This document shows, piece by piece, positions 33,845-45,312 of a stretch of 64,000 nucleotides of DNA (its first letter is position 1; each line of letters starts with the position of its first letter). The translations under genes were made by a program, and so were the position numbers. The stretch covers positions 496,001 to 560,000 of the forward strand of contig LSAX01000002.1 in NCBI GenBank assembly GCA_001557505.1, in the 5' to 3' direction. A model generated the notes under the pieces. The model saw nothing but the letters and a program-made list of their open reading frames with translations, was not told the origin of the DNA and made no database searches. Origin of the DNA: Reticulascus tulasneorum. Its lineage: Eukaryota; Ascomycota; Sordariomycetes; Glomerellales; Reticulascaceae.

Positions 33845-34661
33845 CTATTTGTTGTTCTCCTTCTTCTCGTCGAGGCAGATACACAGGGCCGCGATGAGAG
33901 CCATGTCAACGCCCGGAGCGACAGAGACAGCATACGTCTGTTGGCCGAAGAAAATGTCCTTGCCGCTGAGCAGCTTGCGGTCGATGCGGGCGACGACAGC
34001 GCCCGAAGCCTCGTCGACGATGTCGGCTGAGAGACTAAGCCAGTCGCCCTTCATCTTGAACGTCTGGACCTGCCCTGTGACCGTGTTCGTGAAGGTGGCG
34101 GTGGATTTGGAGCCGAGGACTAGTTAGGTAAGGAAATGGTTAGCAGAAGATAATTAAGATTGCGACCAAGCTCTAGCTTGTGGTGAGCGCCAGTCGGCCG
34201 ATAGTTATCGCCTTTGGAGGGGTTTGATTCGGCCGCTTGGCGAAGTCTCAAGAATATTTAGAGCCTCCCCAATCGGCCGGCGACAACAGCTCTGCCTCAT
34301 TGCACTGGGAGGGGTTGTACTCACGCGCAAAGCTGCTCTTGACCTCGAGGAGCTTCTTGCCCTGAGGATCTTCGGCGGCGAAGGTTGTGTGGATGTGCAG
34401 AAGCTCCTTGACAATGTCGAAAAGATGGTTGTTCTGCATGTCGAAGACGGATTTGCGGCCGGAGATGGACATGACCTTGCCCTGCACCTTGAGGATGGGC
34501 TGGCCGTTGGCGAGCTTGATATCGAAGCTGTCGCCGGTAAGAGACATGACCTTCTCCTTCAAGACGAGTGTCTCCGTCTGCTTGGCAATGAACTGGGGAA
34601 AGATGGCGATCTGAGGCAGAGGCGCCAGATGCTGCGCCTGAACCGGTGGAGGGGCGGCCAT
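33845..34661 (-). CDS. LURP-one-related / tubby-like C-terminal family protein
   Basis: Two exons (34325-34661 and 33845-34119; 205-base intron, GTGAGT donor and CTAG acceptor) give 203 residues. The sequence shows the repeating strand pattern of the LOR (DUF567) beta-barrel related to tubby and phospholipid scramblases: LVLKEKVMSLTGDSFDIKLA, GQPILKVQGKVMSISGRKSV, LLEVKSSF, then FKMKGDWLSLSADIVDEASG, and a final hydrophobic helix around YAVSVAPGVDMALIAALCIC that in this family packs inside the barrel. There is no signal peptide. Such proteins are small, widespread and of uncertain biochemical role, possibly lipid or ligand binding. The intron is longer than its neighbours. Confidence 0.8.
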
Positions 34662-36277
34662 GTTTGCTTGACTGCTTTCTGATGCTGGTGCTTTTGGTTG
34701 CGTCTCGGTTACTGAGACGAATATGGTCGAGGCAACTGAAATATACGAGGAGAATGGGGTACAGCGGATTGATTAGAATGTAAAGGAGATCAGCTCAATT
34801 CGAGCTTTGGGCGAGGGAGAGAGGGGGACTTTGGGTTTCTTAAGAGGGCTGAGGGGAGCTCCAGTGGGGTCAGGATCGCATCCATCCATCCATCCATCCC
34901 ATCCAAAGTCGGTTTCAAGTTCCTTAATGAGGTAAGTTACATCGTACATACACAAGTTCCAGGCCTCCCAGGCCCCGCCGGGCTGACTGAAGCAAAGTGC
35001 AGGGCAGCCAGCCCGCGGCCTGCAGTGGACAGGCTGGAATTGGGTGTGACATCAAGGCGCATGGATTAAAACGACGAGCTAATAATTACAGGGCCGAAGT
35101 AGGGGACCTTTAGCGCCAAGCCAGCGGGGTCGCCAGGTGGCTGTGCAAAATCCAACAAACAATGGATCCTGAGAAAACCTACCCCCAACTAGTAAACTTC
35201 GCCAGGTTCGGCCTCCTTCAGCTTCCCTCAGCCGCGGCTGATTCCGTCCAATAGCCCATCAGCACATAATCTGGCGTTGCCCTATTCAGTTCTAAGCCGA
35301 AATCCTCAAACACAGAAGAGGCCAGGCCCGAAAGGTACAGTGCTGCTTCGAGAATAGATCTGGGCGCCATTGCAGAGGCTAATTAGCGCCGAGCAGCTGA
35401 GAGTGAGTTCCAGGACAGCACCGCGAGGTCCGTTTCGTTGCCTGAGCTTGGCTACCTTTTCTTGGCGATTGGTGAGACCAACAAGATATTCAATTGTCAA
35501 AACAGGTTTACGGCTCGCGTCCGTTAGCTACAACTTGCGGTACATACTGCCGGCGTCTGAAGAATTGCCATCCCAATGACGAACCCGGGACCGGCATACG
35601 GAGGAAGGCAAATCCCGGGCTGACAGGAACGGCATTTGTATTCAAAATCGTATTCTCGTACCTACATATACGGGGCGACGATCCACCCATAAATATTTCG
35701 CATTTTCATACCTACTTATACGGGATGCTCCATTCCTGAACATGTTGGCAGGCCTTGCTGGCGAATAATGCCCAGCCTGATCTCGCTGTTGACCTGGTGC
35801 GACGACTGTCAGACGTTTAATTGCATTAACTAGTGCGCCTCAAGCTCGTTTAATCGAACATTGTGAGTCAAACGCAGCAGACCCCACCATGGCGTCGAGC
35901 ACGCAACCTCAAGGCAACAGCTCGGAGCGGCGGGCAGGCAACGGCAGCAGAAACAGGGAGTATGATCTTTTGTCTAGAATATATCACCACGGAAGAGTGT
36001 ATTGAGTGTATCGGGCTTTGAGAATAGAGAGGCAATCTTGTCTTGCACTTCACCCGTTGGGTAGTGCTCTCGTCAAATACATGCCACCTTGAGCTTGATA
36101 TTCGCCGCCAGTTCACCTAGCCTTGGCCCCGTGCTCACCGCGTTTTTGCTCTGGATGTTCATGAAAACGTTTCTCGCACGTGTGCTCTGCACATCATCTG
36201 GTCCTTGAAAGAGGAGAATCAGCAATTAAGACAACGGCTAGCACGGGCACCGGGACTTCGACTACAGCCGAGGTTCT
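34662..36277. other. Divergent intergenic region with possible upstream exon of the helicase
   Basis: It holds both promoters of the divergent LURP-one and helicase genes. A CATC microsatellite lies at 34879-34900. At 35889 an ATG in strong context (CCACCATGG) opens about 24 codons (MASSTQPQGNSSERRAGNGS...) ending at a GTATGA donor-like site; this could be a first exon. A coiled-coil-like plus frame at 36205-36330 (EENQQLRQRLARAPG) is out of phase with the helicase and may belong to such a spliced 5' part. Confidence 0.4.
34879..34900 (+). repeat. CATC microsatellite
   Basis: Five tandem CATC units, slightly imperfect at the end, sit in the 5' flank of the LURP-one gene. Confidence 0.7.
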
Positions 36278-38959
36278 ATGCCAAGAGGGATGGCAAAGTC
36301 AAAAGCAATCCCGATCGTCAATCCCGACTCGAGGGAACGCCAAGACACTCCGCAGCGTCAAAGCACATTAGCTGCAGCTCTACCGAACACGCCATCAGAG
36401 CTGCATGCATCGAGCTTGCCACTCCCTCGGCCAGCGGCCGATCCTCGCCCTGGTCATGCTACCCGCGCGGTAGCCGCGAAATTGAAGCTTGTGGCGTTCA
36501 GACAAGAGGAGGACTCAGGAGACGAGAACGATGTACAACCTCTCAACGTCTACGCCCAATCCTTTGTCCCGGAGATCTACAAGACGATCAACAAGCAGCC
36601 CGGGCTTCCCGGGCAAGAATTCTATACCCCTCCGTTGAGACAAGTCGACCTGAGTCTCTACACCCACACCTCCATAAGTTTCAACTTTCTTCCAGGTATT
36701 CCTCCTCCCATGGAATGGCCCAAGTTCTCTTTCACCGAGACGGAAAGCCTGACGCCTGCTGACTATGAACAATTCTTTCGATACCATCTCGACGCTGAGA
36801 TGCAGGCGCAGCAGGACGAATATCAATCTTACTCGCTCTACAGCCGCGATGTTTCACTAGGCTATCACACACCCGATGGTGCATCCATCTTTTTCCTCAA
36901 AGTTCCCGGCCTTCGTGAGAATACCCCATATCTTGAGGAGGATGACGTTGTTCAGCTGCGTCAGCTAACCAGATCCGCCAATACCAACCACCCCTGGTGG
37001 AACGGGAAGATCTATCAAGCTCGAGTTTCTAGTATCAGTCGGGCAACAGAGATGATGGAGGTCAAGGTATTCAAGCTTTGGAAACCAGGAGTCTACCTAC
37101 ATAAGAACGTGGTACTCAACGTTCAGTTTCCTCCTCCTTTGGCGCAGTACCTTCACATGCAAGAAGTCTTACCGGTTATTCAAGCATCCCTGAGGGATGC
37201 AACCAGCACAACCCAGACAGCAGAGGCAAGTTCGCCGATTTCGAGCCATGATGATCACTGGGTATCAGCTACATCCAAGATGTGGCTTCGATCGATGCTT
37301 TTCCCTACAGAAGAGAATTGTGAAATCCAGACTAGACTCAATCCCGGAACCTTTAGTCGACAGTTCTTCGATCAGCAGGTCAACTGGGAACAGCAGAAGG
37401 CCATCGAAAGCATTTGCTCCCAAGACTACGGTGTACTTCCTTTTCTGATCTCGGGTCCGCCAGGAACCGGGAAGACCAAGACAATTATCGAGACGGCTTT
37501 GCAACTGCTAGAGAATGTGGAAGATGTATCTCACATTCTTATGTGTGCCCCCTCAGATCCAGCAGCTGACACACTAGTGCAACGACTGGGGTCCCGTTTC
37601 TCACCCAAAGAGCTGTTGAGACTGAACCGATCAACTCGAACATTCGCCGAGGTGCCTGGTGAGGTTCTCCCTTTTTGCTTTCTACTCCAAGACGCATTCG
37701 CATTGCCGCCCTTCCCCCAGCTCATGTCATACAAAGTTGTCATTACTACATGTCGTGATTCATGCATCCTGCTATACGCGCGCATGACAAACTCGGACCT
37801 CTACGCTGCTGAGAATGGTGTCCGAAACTCTATCCATCCCTTTGGTCCCGATCCGCCTCACACAAGACTCCACTGGACTGCCCTTCTTATGGATGAAGCT
37901 GCCCAGGCTCTTGAGCCCGAGGCTTTGATCCCCCTGGCAGTCGTTGCTCCACCTCCCAAGCCCTTAAATCTAACGTTCGCGCCGCTGGTCGTAATGGCAG
38001 GAGACCAGTATCAACTAGGTCCTCGAACCACACTTCCACAAACCCCTCTGAAAACTTCTCTGTTTGCGCGGTTGTTTTCTCGGCCCGTTTACAGCAAGCA
38101 CCCGCTTGCACGCGGCAACTCTCGCAACGCACCACCACCTCTGAGTAGGGGCATGCTGCCAATTCTACGCCCTGCTTTCTCAAATCTAATTCGGAACTAC
38201 CGATCTCACCCAGCTATTTTGGCTGTGCCATCAGCATTGTACTACCATGACACACTTGAGCCAGAAGCCAGCAACACAGATATCTTGAGAGAATGGCCGG
38301 GATGGCATGGTAGAGGATGGCCTGTCTTGTTCCACAATAACGGCTCTGCAGACGAGTTGGAGCTTGGAGGTACGGGTTGGTTTAATCTAGGGGAAGCCCA
38401 CATCGCCCTAGAATACGCTGCGAGTCTAGTCGGTTCTGGGCTCATCTCACAGAAGGAGATTTGCATCATGAGCCCATTCAAGGCTCAGGTAAAACAGCTG
38501 CGAGAGCTGGCGCGAGGAAACAGTTATGGATCTCTATGGGATGTCAACATTGGACCTACGGAAGCGTTTCAGGGCCTCGAACGAGGCGTCGTTATCCTCT
38601 GCACTACGAGATCGAAGAAAAGATTTGTCGAGCGGGACAAGGATTTGGGATGGGGGATCATCGGCATGCCGAATAAAACGAACGTCGCTCTCACCAGAGC
38701 AAAGTTCGGACTGATTGTAATTGGAAGAAGAGAGATATTGCTGTCGGACCCAACTTGGAAAGCCTTTCTTGACTTCTGTGGCCGGAATGGCTTGGTTGCT
38801 GGCCGTCCCGTCGGCGGAGCCAAATTGGATGGATCGGACAGTTCGACCGACGTTACAAGGTTGGAGAAGGTGTTACTAGCCCAAGATCGCGAACCAGAGA
38901 GCAACCGGGTTCTGAGAGGGAAATCCGATCTGGATGATGAGATGTGGGCAAGCGGGTAG
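36278..38959 (+). CDS. SF1 helicase of the UPF1/MOV10 (SDE3-like) group
   Basis: The frame has 893 codons without introns from the ATG at 36278. The superfamily 1B motifs appear in order: Walker A GPPGTGKTKT (393-402), Walker B MDEAAQALEPEALIPL (from 538), motif III AGDQYQLGPRT, motif IV NYRSHPAIL, motif V EAFQGLERGVVIL and motif VI NVALTRAKFGLIVIG. The N-terminal 390 residues are not recognisable except for short beta-rich segments (residues 190-300) resembling the domain before the helicase core in MOV10-type proteins. In animals and plants such helicases act in RNA silencing and RNA-protein remodelling; in this fungus the function is inferred only. The start is uncertain, because an in-frame stop lies at 36238 but a spliced upstream exon is possible. 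Confidence 0.85.
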   Translation: MPRGMAKSKAIPIVNPDSRERQDTPQRQSTLAAALPNTPSELHASSLPLPRPAADPRPGHATRAVAAKLKLVAFRQEEDSGDENDVQPLNVYAQSFVPEIYKTINKQPGLPGQEFYTPPLRQVDLSLYTHTSISFNFLPGIPPPMEWPKFSFTETESLTPADYEQFFRYHLDAEMQAQQDEYQSYSLYSRDVSLGYHTPDGASIFFLKVPGLRENTPYLEEDDVVQLRQLTRSANTNHPWWNGKIYQARVSSISRATEMMEVKVFKLWKPGVYLHKNVVLNVQFPPPLAQYLHMQEVLPVIQASLRDATSTTQTAEASSPISSHDDHWVSATSKMWLRSMLFPTEENCEIQTRLNPGTFSRQFFDQQVNWEQQKAIESICSQDYGVLPFLISGPPGTGKTKTIIETALQLLENVEDVSHILMCAPSDPAADTLVQRLGSRFSPKELLRLNRSTRTFAEVPGEVLPFCFLLQDAFALPPFPQLMSYKVVITTCRDSCILLYARMTNSDLYAAENGVRNSIHPFGPDPPHTRLHWTALLMDEAAQALEPEALIPLAVVAPPPKPLNLTFAPLVVMAGDQYQLGPRTTLPQTPLKTSLFARLFSRPVYSKHPLARGNSRNAPPPLSRGMLPILRPAFSNLIRNYRSHPAILAVPSALYYHDTLEPEASNTDILREWPGWHGRGWPVLFHNNGSADELELGGTGWFNLGEAHIALEYAASLVGSGLISQKEICIMSPFKAQVKQLRELARGNSYGSLWDVNIGPTEAFQGLERGVVILCTTRSKKRFVERDKDLGWGIIGMPNKTNVALTRAKFGLIVIGRREILLSDPTWKAFLDFCGRNGLVAGRPVGGAKLDGSDSSTDVTRLEKVLLAQDREPESNRVLRGKSDLDDEMWASG

Positions 38960-39740
38960 AATGTTACCAGGTTCATGAAGTGTTTTGTTATATTGCAACA
39001 TGGTAAAAGAATCCCAAGAAAGTCCAATATTGCCTGTTCCTTGCGAAAACATATCAAATCATGAACCGAGATTCCACGGAATCGAGAGGGTGAGGCCACT
39101 CACTCTATTCAATGCAGAGAGCTTGAAGTCAATGAATTTGCAAGTACGACTGTGCGACTTCAATCCTGACTTGCCAAGGAGGAAGCAACGTGATGGGCGG
39201 CATGGAATTCTTGAGAAAGGCAATGTGCTTTAAGCTACAAGGCCAAGTCTTCATGATATTCGTTGGGTCATCCGTGTCACGACGTCGCTTGATGCGTTTC
39301 GCACAGTGTCATCATTTGCCCCCCGAAAGGTACTTTCCGGCTGGCAGAGCAAGGTTTGATTAGACGGCATAATATATAGACCTAGATATTTGTAGTTTTA
39401 TTATTACACAGAGCGGGATACAACCATTGTAGACGCACTGCTTCCCCCCATAAATGCGCGTTATACATGGTTGTGAGGCGGATGCCTCAGGCACAGTGGG
39501 TTCTTCAATTTACCAAACCCGATTTTTTCATGCTCCATTCAACCACAACATTTCCCAGCACGGCTCCTGGGGAATTAATCCTCATCAATTGCACCCAAGC
39601 CGCTGTCTCCCGGGAGATGCGTTAGTTTGCGTTGGTTTGGCACGTGAATCTCAATTGGATGCCGGTATTGGAAGAGTACTTCGCCAACCGATTTCTCGGC
39701 CATTCCGCGGGGCCTCTGGCCTAGCCGGCGGCAACCGAAG
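38960..39740. other. Intergenic, no gene supported
   Basis: This contains the helicase 3' flank and the promoter of the FAD oxidoreductase. Nothing else is evident. Confidence 0.55.
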
Positions 39741-41234
39741 ATGGAGGCTCACAGACAGGCTGTAGCCAAGATCGCAAGCTCAGTCCAACACTTCTTCAAA
39801 CGAGGTGAGCCGTATCGCATCTTCAAGGGGTCCACCAATAGCACCCGGCCGCTCAGGAAACAAAATGCCGTCGATATCAGCGCGTTGTCAAATGTGCTCA
39901 TGGTGGATGCGAAATCGCGAACCGCATTCGTCGAGCCCAATGTTCCTATGGACCGTCTGGTTGCATCGACGCTCAAGTATGGGTTGGTGCCGCCCGTGGT
40001 GATGGAGTTCCCTGGCATCACAGTGGGAGGTGGCTTTGCTGGGACAGGCGGCGAGAGCAGCTCCTTCAAGCACGGATTCTTCGACAAGACCGTAAACTCT
40101 GTAGAGATGGTGCTGGCGGATGGTGAAGTTGTCCGGGCCGCCAAGGACATGAAATCGGATCTGTTCTACGGCGCGACAGGGGCGGTCGGCACCCTGGGGC
40201 TCACGACCATGGTCGAACTCGAGTTGATGGTAGCAAAGAAGTATGTCAAGACGACATACCATCCTCGCACAAGCGTCCGGGAAACTATCGACTTAATTCA
40301 CCAGGAAACGCTCGACAAATCGCATGATTACGTCGATGGTATAATCTTTTCGAAGGACCACGGCGTGGTTATCACTGGGGAGATGACCGACGAGGAGCCG
40401 GCGAAGGTGCAAACCTTCAGCCGTGCGCGAGATCCATGGTTCTATCTTCACGTACAGGAACAGACACGCCAATCTTCAGCCCCGGTGACTGAGTTCATAC
40501 CCCTAGCCGAGTATCTCTTCCGCTACGACAGAGGCGGCTTCTGGGTCGGCCGTTCTGCCTTCGACTACTTCAAGTTCCCGTTCAATGCTCTGACCCGCTG
40601 GTTTCTGGATGACTTTCTCCATACAAGAATGCTCTACAAAGCGCTTCACGCTAGCCGGGAGTCGAGCCGGTACGTGGTACAGGATCTAGCACTTCCCTAC
40701 TCCACGGCCGAATCGTTTATCGATTACACGGCTGAAAAGTTCGGTATATGGCCGCTGTGGCTCTGCCCTATCCTCGAGTCACCGCCCCCTACTTTCCACC
40801 CGCACGTGTCGGGGAGCCCATCCGCAGGTGCGGAAGCGACTCCGAAGCAAATGCTTAACATTGGACTCTGGGGCCATGGACCTACAGACCCCGCTGAGTT
40901 TGTCGCCGTCAACCGCGACCTCGAGCGCCGGCTCCGCGAGGACTTCGGGGGTATGAAGTGGCTGTATGCACACACATACTACAAAGAGGATGAGTTTTGG
41001 ACAGTCTACGACAAGAAGGCATACGACGCGCTGAGAACGAAATACGGGGCTACCACACTGCCTTCGGTCTACGATAAGGTCAAGGTAGATGCGGAGGCTA
41101 ATGTTCGAGAAGCGAAACAGGACTGGGCGCCGTGGATGTTGTCGTTCTGGCCACTCGGCGGCCTTTGGGGGATCAGAAAGGCAATACAGAGCAAGGAGTA
41201 TCTTCCACGGTGTCCTCCCTGGCGAGATATGTAG
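39741..41234 (+). CDS. FAD-linked oxidoreductase of the delta(24)-sterol reductase (DHCR24/Diminuto) family
   Basis: The gene is intronless with 497 residues. The N-terminal PCMH-type FAD domain contains VMEFPGITVGGGFAGTGGES, FKHGFFDKTVNSVEMVLADG and FYGATGAVGTLGL. The C-terminal cap domain includes FWVGRSAFDYFKFPFNALTR, WPLWLCPI and WLYAHTYYKEDEFW, all typical of DHCR24-like proteins. Plant and animal homologues reduce or isomerise the sterol side-chain C24 double bond. Ergosterol-making fungi keep C24-methylated sterols, so the fungal homologue may act on another substrate. There is no N-terminal signal anchor such as human DHCR24 has, suggesting a soluble or peripherally bound protein. The start at 39741 matches the family's usual first residues. 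Confidence 0.85.
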   Translation: MEAHRQAVAKIASSVQHFFKRGEPYRIFKGSTNSTRPLRKQNAVDISALSNVLMVDAKSRTAFVEPNVPMDRLVASTLKYGLVPPVVMEFPGITVGGGFAGTGGESSSFKHGFFDKTVNSVEMVLADGEVVRAAKDMKSDLFYGATGAVGTLGLTTMVELELMVAKKYVKTTYHPRTSVRETIDLIHQETLDKSHDYVDGIIFSKDHGVVITGEMTDEEPAKVQTFSRARDPWFYLHVQEQTRQSSAPVTEFIPLAEYLFRYDRGGFWVGRSAFDYFKFPFNALTRWFLDDFLHTRMLYKALHASRESSRYVVQDLALPYSTAESFIDYTAEKFGIWPLWLCPILESPPPTFHPHVSGSPSAGAEATPKQMLNIGLWGHGPTDPAEFVAVNRDLERRLREDFGGMKWLYAHTYYKEDEFWTVYDKKAYDALRTKYGATTLPSVYDKVKVDAEANVREAKQDWAPWMLSFWPLGGLWGIRKAIQSKEYLPRCPPWRDM

Positions 41235-41869
41235 ATAAATGGTAGCTCTTAAGGTGTTCTGGTCTTTTCTCCCTATAGTGTCATGTATATTTATATGTAC
41301 AATAGTTGCCTAGATCAAAGATGGGCGCCAGGTATTGGATGTGGTAGATAGGATTTGGGTGTTTTGATACAGGCACCACTAGACATAGAGAGGCGATCTT
41401 GCTTGGGCAGATCGCTAAGTCCACCAAATAAAACATCTATACGGAAAATCATGGCATTTCTGAGAATGTACGCTCAAGAAAGCATTGTGTTGCTGGCTTT
41501 GACGGTTATCAGACTTTCGGGATCACATACATAAGGCAATCCAGGAGAAGTCGGCCCAATTACCGATAGATTGAAACAATACTTCCCAAGCGCTCAACAT
41601 CCCGGTCATATGTGATGATCAACGAAGCAAGCTCATTGGTAGTTTCTAGCAGAGACAAAGGCAATCTTGCTTTGCCTTGTTGGCTTCCATTGACAATCAT
41701 GTTCGACCGACCAGTTTGACGGAACACAAAGACATGGGCACCCTCTTATACCCTCTCAAAGAACCATATCGTTCAGTGATATTGTTCTACTGCACAATCG
41801 AAGTTCAATATTACAACGCTATTGTTTTTTCAATGGCTACCTTTCTTGGCAGGGCCCCAGGGGCTATAT
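41235..41869. other. Intergenic, no gene supported
   Basis: The base composition is moderately AT-rich and only short frames are present. It includes the promoter of the following gene. Confidence 0.55.
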
Positions 41870-42810
41870 ATGTCCTCAAGTCTTTCCATTAATGGCCCGT
41901 CCATCCCCCTCATCCGAGAAGCGCGATCAAGAGTCAGCAACCCCCGGGAAACCCAGGTAAGTGTCGAGGATCAACCATTTCGCGGCTCCAAATCTCACTA
42001 CCTTTCGTTGCACGCTCATTTAACACAAAGGAGCATCCCGGCGGCGCGAAGACTGCGGCCCAAACTTCCTTGTCTACAGGTGATGGGGCTGGTTCTCCGA
42101 TCTCTGAAAGCACTACCCCTATTCGTGAGATCTCAATCACTGACATGACGCTTGCCACTGGGGATGAGAAGAAAATTGCGATTATATCCTCTGATGAGAT
42201 TGATGCCTTTCCTAGCAAGCTACACACCTCGAGACCCATCCAACGTCACAGCCAAGCTACAGAGCATGGCGTCTTGAACGGTGCTGGTTGCATTCTGCTA
42301 TCTCCGCCCACACTCACGCCCAGATTTCTAGCTCCACCACGTTCTCTTGACTTCTTTCCATTCATTCCACCTCGAACGCGCCTGCCTCCTGTATTGAGTT
42401 CACCAGGGCAAAGTGCTGCGAATCCTATCTGGATCTCCGACGACGATGAAGACTTCATGGCCGAAAGACCGGTCTCTGAAGAACTCTTTCCGTTTACATT
42501 CCGTAGGAGCATTCATGACTGCTCGTCTCCTTCTCTAAACTATCCTCCCACAGCACCAGGCATGATATTTCATGGCGTACAACCGCGACTTCCGTTAAGA
42601 CCCAAACATCCTAGCACTAACTTCCGCCAGGGCAGAATCAAGCCCCGCTCAACAATAAATTGGTCTCACAACGCTGGGCTCTTCGTTCCAATGGCCTTTC
42701 CTGACTCCTCAGCCGCCGTGAAGCGACTCGATCAGCGCAGGCATCACCTCTTCGCCCGTATCGCAAAGCGCAACGCTGCCATCCACCGCGCCGCTAGCCA
42801 TAGTTTGTGA
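41870..42810 (+). CDS. Uncharacterised disordered protein
   Basis: Two exons (41870-41956 and 42031-42810; 74-base intron, GTAAGT donor) join in phase to give 288 residues starting MSSSLSINGPSIPLIREARS. If only the second exon is used the frame begins at 42070. The protein is rich in Pro, Ser and Arg, with an acidic patch (WISDDDEDFMAE) and a basic C-terminal helix (AAVKRLDQRRHHLFARIAKR). No domain, signal peptide or membrane segment is visible. The WISDDDEDF patch resembles SUMO-interacting or nuclear acidic motifs, but that is speculation. Confidence 0.6.
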
Positions 42811-43314
42811 TAGAATGGAGCTGGAAAATAGTTTGAAAGACACAAGGAGGGAAGAAGGAAATCGAGGATGAGTTTCTGACCAAGTAGTCACATTGACAAA
42901 CAAATTGCCACTTCGCAGCTTTTATAAAATCATAAAATATCTAAAACATGCCTGTCCCTGAAGACGATGTGAATCTTTGTCTGTTAAAAATGTCTACGAG
43001 TTGAGTAGCGATGATAGGGAAGTATATTCAAGAAGAACAGAAGTCAGAAAGAACACCGTACTAGAAATAATTAGGAAAGCAAGTAAACTTAACAAGTTAG
43101 CAAGTGGTATCTCTGTATAACATTGGTAACAGGTTGGTATCATAATGACATCATGAAATCATAGCAAACAAAGCTTTTCCCGCCATCCGACCGCATCCCA
43201 TGTAGCATGCTCACATGGGCAGCCAAAATGCCCCTCCTGCCTCTCAACGGCAATATTCTAACAAGATATCATTCGTATCTTTATCAAGGAAATCACGTCA
43301 AACGTAATCGTTGA
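42811..43314. other. Intergenic between convergent genes
   Basis: This is an AT-rich 3' flank shared by the two convergent genes. Nothing else is seen. Confidence 0.55.
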
Positions 43315-44815
43315 TCAAAGGTCCTCATCAAGTTCCTCGGCCAGGAACTCCAGAAACGAGGAGCCAGGATGGGGCAAGCCGCAACAAGGACAAGCCGCCA
43401 GCCCATCATCATTGTCGATGTAGTCACCGACGTCCTCTATAGGATAGCCGCTATTTCGGCAAAACTCAACCCATTTGCGCGTTTCGCTATCTCGATTGTG
43501 AGGCACCCGCTTCCAGATTGTTTTATTAGGGCCGCGACACGACACTGGATGGCCGTCTGCTTGTGGCGCTGAAGGCAGATGCGGACCATATGGATAATGG
43601 TGGTGGCCGCCGTTGATCTCATCGTCTGAGTCGGTGTCATGGCTATCATCGTTCGATCCTGACGGCTCACTGTCTCCGCCCTTGCTTGCCTTGTCTGTCT
43701 TCCATGCTCGAACAACCCTAGCACAGCTAGAGTCCCCAGCAAGCGGCTTGAGCCCACCCTTTTGTTGTATGAACGCCGGCAGACCAGCAAGAAACAGCCC
43801 CTCGTCCTTGAGCAAACCGGTCAGCTCGGCAGAGGCCTTGCCTCCAACTTCGTCGATAGGAAGGCCCGTGACCTGCAATTCATTGAGCGTAGAGCCAAGT
43901 TCATGCGATGCCATGTCATGCAGCTCAACGCCGCACATGGGTAAGAAGTCGTCCATGTAGTTGACAAGATCCATGCGGAGCGACACCAAAGCGGGGAGCA
44001 GTCTGGGTCTGGCCAGCTTCTTGTCATGCTTTGGGTCGAACGGCGGACGCAGAGCACGCAGAAAATCGGTGATTTGAGACCAAGAGTAGCATCGGAAGCC
44101 ACTACGCGCATATGTGTGCTCGTCAACTCTGGTGTTGATGCGGAGAGCACTGTCCTTCTTGAGGGACGGGTGATACGAGCGTTCCATCTTGTGCACACGC
44201 TTCTTGTCGTCGTAGAACTGGGCGATGATGCGGAGATTGACGTGCTTGATCTTCTTTCGGAACGACAGGTCCAGCTCGGCGAAATTGCGAAGGGCCTCGT
44301 GAGTGGTGAAGATGAACGAATTTTGTTCCCACAGAATACGACTTCCTTCATTGTGCATTGCCTTGGAGGTCGACAAGAAGTGAATAGCAATCAGGTTTCC
44401 ACGGGCTCTCTCCTTGGCGGTTAGATTTTCCGGCTTGAGTTTGGACAGCGGATCTATGATAGGCTCCGAGCTGGTCACGGCGTACTTGAGAATTCGCAGA
44501 AGGACCTCTGTGGGGAGGTACGGATTGGTGTGGGCTACAGCGCCAAGTGAGGAACGAGTGACACGACCTGATGTGTGCATTTGCCGTTGGTAGGTAGCGG
44601 CGACAGGCGACCAAACAATGCCGTTCTCGCGAAGGAGACGCTTCAGTTTTTGGTTCTCCTCAGTAAGAAACTTGTTCTTGACGCGGAGAGGATGATTGTG
44701 GTATGCTTCAGCCTGATCATCTACATCGCGGACCTCCCATGGGTAGACCACCTGCAACGGGGTTAGTTTGGACACCAAGTTCGTCGATGGACTGACATAC
44801 AGGGGGTGGCGCCAT
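43315..44815 (-). CDS. F-box-like protein
   Basis: Two exons (44801-44815 encoding MAPPP, and 43315-44751) give 483 residues. The 49-base intron is a clear one (GTATGT, CTAAC, GCAG) and replaces the apparent in-frame start inside it. A basic coiled stretch (VKNKFLTEENQKLKRLLREN) at 29-48 precedes an F-box-like helix pair (NPYLPTEVLLRILKYAV, 81-97). The middle part, with LWEQNSFIFTTHEALRNFAE, is characteristic of fungal F-box proteins that lack LRR or WD repeats. The C-terminus has an acidic/His-rich linker and a possible CPCC knuckle. F-box proteins recruit substrates to SCF ubiquitin ligases; the target is unknown. The 5' flank contains a long pyrimidine-rich tract on the sense strand. Confidence 0.75.
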
Positions 44816-45257
44816 GACGGCTTGGGGCGGGTAGCTTTGTATGAGAGAACTCAGATGGACCAGAGGTCTGGCACTCGACGTTTGGTGAAGTCGACCAGCA
44901 GCGGGATGGAGGGGAGGGCTGGTGCTATTTGAGTGCCGGTTACCGGAACCCTGAGTGGGTCCTCAGGTACTTCACACGGCGTACTTAGTTCAGTGGATTG
45001 CGAAGAGGGGCTTTGGGGAAAATGTGGAATGGTGAGAGATTTGCGGGCCGCTGGCTGATGGCTTGATTGTGGTCAATGTCGGCCGACGTAAATAAAGGCA
45101 GTCGAGAAGATGTTTGATGAATGGTCGATGTCCGCGAGGCGATGGGCTGGGGTTTTGTAGTTTGGGCCAGGGTGTCTGAATCAGAAGCGGTTGATGAGTG
45201 TGTGAAGATAACGAATGTCGGGAGTTGCGGGTGGGACGGAACCGCGAATGGAGGTGT

Positions 45258-45312
45258 GAAGGGGGAAGAAAGAAAAAGAGAAGGGAAGGGAAGGGAAAAG
45301 GAAAGAAGAAAA
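45258..45312 (-). promoter_or_regulatory. CT-rich promoter/leader element of the F-box gene
   Basis: The plus strand is a run of A and G containing GGGAA repeats, so the sense strand of the F-box gene is almost purely C and T about 450 bases before its ATG. Such tracts are common near transcription starts in filamentous fungi. Confidence 0.45.

Noticed and set aside
35640..35735. Two similar CCTACNTATACGGG phrases
   Set aside because: They are only about 15 bases each and imperfect, and no third copy was seen, so this is not enough to call a repeat element.
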